Positions 21,877-24,969 of a stretch of DNA of 24,969 nucleotides are shown here, piece by piece. How positions within the stretch are numbered: position 1 is the first letter of the stretch; each line of letters opens with the position of its first letter. A program made the position numbers and the translations under genes. Location of the stretch: assembly GCA_937894495.1 (NCBI GenBank), contig CALCRR010000082.1, positions 1 to 24,969 of the forward strand. The letters are read 5' to 3'. The notes beneath the pieces are model-generated. The model was given only the letters and a program-made list of their open reading frames with translations, did no database searches and was not told where the DNA came from. The DNA is from an uncultured Ruminococcus sp. Its GTDB lineage: Bacteria > Bacillota > Clostridia > Oscillospirales > Ruminococcaceae.

Positions 21877-23019
21877 ATGTTTAAACTGATAAAAAAAGAG
21901 GGGGCTGCCCGCAGGGGGGAGTTCACTACCGTACACGGGACTATACAGACCCCTGTGTTCATGAATGTGGGTACTGCTGCGGCTATCAAGGGGGGCATAT
22001 CCTCTATCGACCTGGCTAACGAGCTGAAAACTCAGGTGGAGCTTTGCAATACCTATCATCTCCACGTTCGCCCGGGTGACGATGTGGTATATAAAATGGG
22101 GGGACTGCACAAGTTCATGAACTGGCACAAGCCCATACTCACCGACAGCGGCGGCTTTCAGGTATTCTCGCTGGCGTCGCTGAGGAAGATTAAGGAGGAG
22201 GGAGTTTACTTTAACTCCCACGTTGACGGCAGAAAAATTTTTATGGGACCCGAGGAGAGTATGCAGATACAGTCACATCTTGCATCGACCATTGCAATGG
22301 CTTTTGATGAATGTGTTGAGAACCCTGCCGAGCACAGCTACTCAAAGCAGAGCTGTGAGCGCACCACACGCTGGCTGGAGCGCTGCATAGCCGAGATGAA
22401 GCGGCTAAACTCCCTTGACGATACTATTAATAAAGAGCAGCTGCTGTTCGGCATAAACCAGGGCTGCACCTATGATGACCTGAGAACAGAGCACATGAAG
22501 CGCATTCGTGAGCTTGAATACTGCGCAGGCTTTGCCATTGGCGGTCTGGCGGTGGGTGAGCCCACTGAGGTGATGTATCACGTTATCGAGCAGGTAGAGC
22601 CCTTTATGCCCGAGGATAAGCCCAGATATCTCATGGGTGTGGGAACTCCCACCAATATTATTGAAGCTGTATGGCGGGGCATAGACTTTTTTGACTGCGT
22701 AATGCCCAGCCGCAACGCAAGGCACGGCACAATGTTTACCTGGGGCGGCATAATACATATTGAGAACAAGCGCTTTGAGCTTGATGAACGGCCTGTTGAC
22801 CCACAGTGTGGCTGCCCCTGCTGCCGCAATTTTTCAAGAGCCTATGTACGCCACCTTTTCAAAGCAGGTGAGCAGCTGGGCGGCAGGCTTGCGGTAATGC
22901 ACAACCTGTATTTCTACAACACCCTCACCGAGAAGATAAGAGAAGCCCTTGATAACGGCACGTTTGGTGAGTTTCGCAGTAAGTATTCAGCTCTGCTGGC
23001 ATCTAAGGCGGAGTTATAA
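21877..23019 (+). CDS. tgt: tRNA-guanine transglycosylase (queuine tRNA-ribosyltransferase)
   Basis: Tgt swaps guanine 34 for preQ1 in tRNAs for Asp, Asn, His and Tyr, a step in queuosine synthesis. The 380-residue product is full length and carries Asp90 in TDSGGFQVFS, the nucleophile Asp273 in DCVMPSRNARHG, GGLAVGEP, and the zinc site Cys311, Cys313, Cys316 and His342. The ATG at 21877 is chosen as it gives the usual FKLIKKEGAARRGEF start and has AAAGGCAG upstream; an in-frame ATG at 21781 lies before the promoter. No other queuosine gene is nearby. It is transcribed alone; a 7-bp palindrome ATTATGG/CCATAAT (23023-23041) follows the stop, without a T-run. Confidence 0.96.
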   Translation: MFKLIKKEGAARRGEFTTVHGTIQTPVFMNVGTAAAIKGGISSIDLANELKTQVELCNTYHLHVRPGDDVVYKMGGLHKFMNWHKPILTDSGGFQVFSLASLRKIKEEGVYFNSHVDGRKIFMGPEESMQIQSHLASTIAMAFDECVENPAEHSYSKQSCERTTRWLERCIAEMKRLNSLDDTINKEQLLFGINQGCTYDDLRTEHMKRIRELEYCAGFAIGGLAVGEPTEVMYHVIEQVEPFMPEDKPRYLMGVGTPTNIIEAVWRGIDFFDCVMPSRNARHGTMFTWGGIIHIENKRFELDERPVDPQCGCPCCRNFSRAYVRHLFKAGEQLGGRLAVMHNLYFYNTLTEKIREALDNGTFGEFRSKYSALLASKAEL

Positions 23020-23204
23020 TAAATTATGGACATTCCATAATGCAAAATGACATATCATGAGTAAACAAGCAGCTATATTTACAAAAGCTAAAATCCTGCT
23101 ATTATTTCAAAAGTTTTTATATAAATATTTTAACATATATAGTCATATAAACAAAAAATCGTCCAAAAGCGTGTAAACGATGCCAAAAAGTTATCTCAGC
23201 ACTA

Positions 23205-23261
23205 TTGACAAAATCTTGTTTGTGTAGTAAAATAATTATGTGACAGGTGAATAAACCTGTC
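23205..23261 (+). promoter_or_regulatory. Promoter and 5' hairpin of the large dockerin gene
   Basis: TTGACA (23205-23210), a 17-nt spacer and TAAAAT (23228-23233) make a strong promoter. At the expected mRNA 5' end, GACAGGT (23242-23248) and ACCTGTC (23255-23261) form a perfect 7-bp hairpin, which may stabilise the transcript or bind a regulator. The rest of the 23020-23294 gap is AT-rich and holds no gene. Confidence 0.75.
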
Positions 23262-23294
23262 GGGAAATTTTATGATAACAGGAGGAACACGAAA

Positions 23295-24969
23295 ATGAAA
23301 AAGTTCAGAATACTCTCAGGCATGACAGCAGCTGCGATCGCTATGTCTATGATGTCTATAGCTGCTTTTGCTGAGGGTGAGACTACAGAAGAAGCAAAGC
23401 CTGCATTTACAGGTTCAGCTACGCTGGAAGGCACCGGCTGGTGGAAGCAGACACCTGCGATCTCCATCGCAGAGCTAATAGGCGATAACGATCTTGCAGA
23501 TGTTGACCACATCGACTTCACTGCAAATGCTACATTTATGCTCGGCTATAACGGTATTGAAGAGTACATAGGCGATAATGGCGAGCCTACATACTGGGTA
23601 ATGACACCACAGGCTACATCAGTTTCAGTATCACCTGATGAGATAAATATTGAGGGCTATGTAGACGAAGAAGAGCCCGGTAACTATTTCTTCTCAATCT
23701 GCACAAGTGCTAATGACGGAACAGTAAGAAATATCTCATGGGAGGTTTATCTTAAGGAGACTGAGCCTGAGCCCGAGCCCGAGCCAGAGCCTGTGAAGAA
23801 GGATAACTATGTAGAGAACAAGACTGCTTATCTCTTCGGTGCAAATGCCGAGACAGCAGGCACTACATCTGTTAAGGTAACTAAGGATGAGCTTATCGGC
23901 GATGTTGATCCCGAGACTATCGAGTCTATCGACTTCACATCTGATAAGGCATTCATGGTCGGCTACAGCAACAAGGAGGGTCAGGACGTAGCTCCCAATA
24001 TCCCCGGTTCTACATCATACACCCTTGACTTTGCAGACATCGACCTTGACAACCACGCATCTGCAAGCGTTATGCTGGCAGCACTGCTGAAAGAGGATGA
24101 GAATGCAGAGGTAAGCTGGACTATCAATCTTAAGGAAGAGCCAACTCCCGAGCCTGAGATCATCGAAGCTAACGCTACAGTAGGCTTTGCTACAAACAAC
24201 TGGCAGGGTCAGGACTGGAGCACAACAGCCCAGATCTACAACGGCGAGAATGTTATAAGCTTCAAGCCCGTATTCACCGAGGACGAGGAGACAGGCGAGC
24301 CTCTGCCCGATACAGGTATCTCGGTATTTGTTATTGATATCACAGACGTATATGAGGAGCTTGCCGATCTGGAGCTGGAAGTAACAGCTATCAAGCTCAA
24401 CGGTGTTGACCTGACTTATGCAGTAGGCTCAACAGATCCTATTGATTTCAGCAAGATCCAGTACGGCGATCCTGAGGATAAGAACAACTGGAGAATTGAG
24501 ATCTACAACAAGTACGGCTCAACCACCACTAAGGAGAAGTACGATGCTGAGGTATCACCTTTCGATCCTTCAGGCATTGAATTCAAGGACGGCGACACTA
24601 TCTCTGTTTACTTCACTGCAAAGAGCGATAAGCTGCCTACACTCGATGTTCCCGCTGATGGCTATGATGTAGCATTCGACGTATTCGGCGACACAGATCT
24701 GTCAGCAGTAGTTGACGAAGAGATCACAGCTAAGCTCACAGACAGCGAGGGCAACCCTGTTGAAGCAGCTGTTGATGGCGGCAAGATCACAGCAACTCTC
24801 AAGGTCGGCGAGTACACACTGACTGTCGGCGGCGGCAACTATGTTGAGAGAAGCGTTCCCGTTATCATCAATCAGGACGGCTCTGCAGACGTTGAGAAGG
24901 TTTACGTCCTCAAAACAGGCGATGTTACAGGCGACGGCAAGATCGACACCAAGGACGCTATGAGAGTTA
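23295..24969 (+). CDS. Large secreted multidomain protein ending in a type I dockerin (cut by the window end)
   Basis: The frame is open to the window edge (558 complete codons). It has a signal peptide (MKKFRILSG, hydrophobic core, cleavage near AAFAE), two related beta-rich modules (about 38-150 and 178-288, both with a pattern like SIAELIGD..IDFTANATFMLGY / KVTKDELIGD..IDFTSDKAFMVGY), a Pro-Glu linker (EPEPEPEPEP), a third module (about 295-450, GFATNNWQGQDWSTT...), a carboxypeptidase-regulatory-like beta sandwich (about 460-540) and the first loop of a dockerin, GDVTGDGKIDTKDAM. No catalytic domain is visible, so it is likely a carbohydrate-binding or structural cellulosome component. GGAGG lies 9 nt before the ATG. 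Modules are described by pattern; I cannot assign a CBM family. Confidence 0.88.
   Translation, partial: MKKFRILSGMTAAAIAMSMMSIAAFAEGETTEEAKPAFTGSATLEGTGWWKQTPAISIAELIGDNDLADVDHIDFTANATFMLGYNGIEEYIGDNGEPTYWVMTPQATSVSVSPDEINIEGYVDEEEPGNYFFSICTSANDGTVRNISWEVYLKETEPEPEPEPEPVKKDNYVENKTAYLFGANAETAGTTSVKVTKDELIGDVDPETIESIDFTSDKAFMVGYSNKEGQDVAPNIPGSTSYTLDFADIDLDNHASASVMLAALLKEDENAEVSWTINLKEEPTPEPEIIEANATVGFATNNWQGQDWSTTAQIYNGENVISFKPVFTEDEETGEPLPDTGISVFVIDITDVYEELADLELEVTAIKLNGVDLTYAVGSTDPIDFSKIQYGDPEDKNNWRIEIYNKYGSTTTKEKYDAEVSPFDPSGIEFKDGDTISVYFTAKSDKLPTLDVPADGYDVAFDVFGDTDLSAVVDEEITAKLTDSEGNPVEAAVDGGKITATLKVGEYTLTVGGGNYVERSVPVIINQDGSADVEKVYVLKTGDVTGDGKIDTKDAMRV

Noticed and set aside
23270..24199. 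Minus-strand frames under the large dockerin gene
   Set aside because: They are antisense to a clear secreted protein with signal peptide, linker and dockerin, and they lack their own start signals.

Overview
The window looks like chromosome of a low- to mid-GC anaerobic Bacillota, most likely a Ruminococcus of the cellulosome-building type (R. albus / R. flavefaciens group). The genus is an inference. It rests on three secreted proteins ending in type I dockerins, a glycyl-radical activating enzyme (pflA), the Gram-positive order ybeY-dgk-era-yqzL-recO, and a DnaD/DnaI-type primosome pair. No rRNA, tRNA, CRISPR array, phage gene or intact transposase was found.

Layout. (1) 1-7009, all minus strand: an L,D-transpeptidase, a secreted membrane-anchored beta-rich protein, ruvX with a leucine-rich-repeat dockerin protein 15 nt upstream, an AEC-family transporter and a sodium-symporter-family transporter. 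(2) 7010-7721: a divergent gap holding nested inverted-repeat elements and a leader region for the next operon. (3) 7722-14190, plus strand: phoH-ybeY-dgk-era-yqzL-recO-mutS2, then a small BrnA/CopG-like antitoxin with no toxin partner, closed by a bidirectional terminator. (4) 14233-17832, minus strand: a dnaD-like gene, a dnaC/dnaI-like helicase loader, a membrane-anchored lipase-like hydrolase and a small unknown protein, probably one operon. (5) 17968-21295, minus strand: pflA, a cation diffusion facilitator, and a dockerin protein whose 5' end appears truncated. (6) 21877-end, plus strand: tgt, then a large secreted dockerin protein that runs off the window.

How the genes work together. 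The plus-strand operon groups ribosome/16S rRNA maturation (ybeY, era), lipid-carrier kinase (dgk) and DNA repair (recO, mutS2). The dnaD-dnaC pair would load the replicative helicase. The dockerin proteins would be exported and attach to a cohesin scaffold encoded elsewhere; none of the three has a recognisable glycoside hydrolase domain in this window.

Most notable non-gene structure: a 167-bp hairpin-rich repeat present twice, each time just upstream of the -35 box of a minus-strand promoter; a short CTAG-bounded palindrome whose CTAG supplies the stop codon of two different genes; a nested MITE-like mosaic near 7.2-7.55 kb; and a candidate 11-codon leader peptide with its own strong ribosome binding site overlapping a hairpin in front of phoH. 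The AEC transporter appears to have lost its ATG start to ACG.
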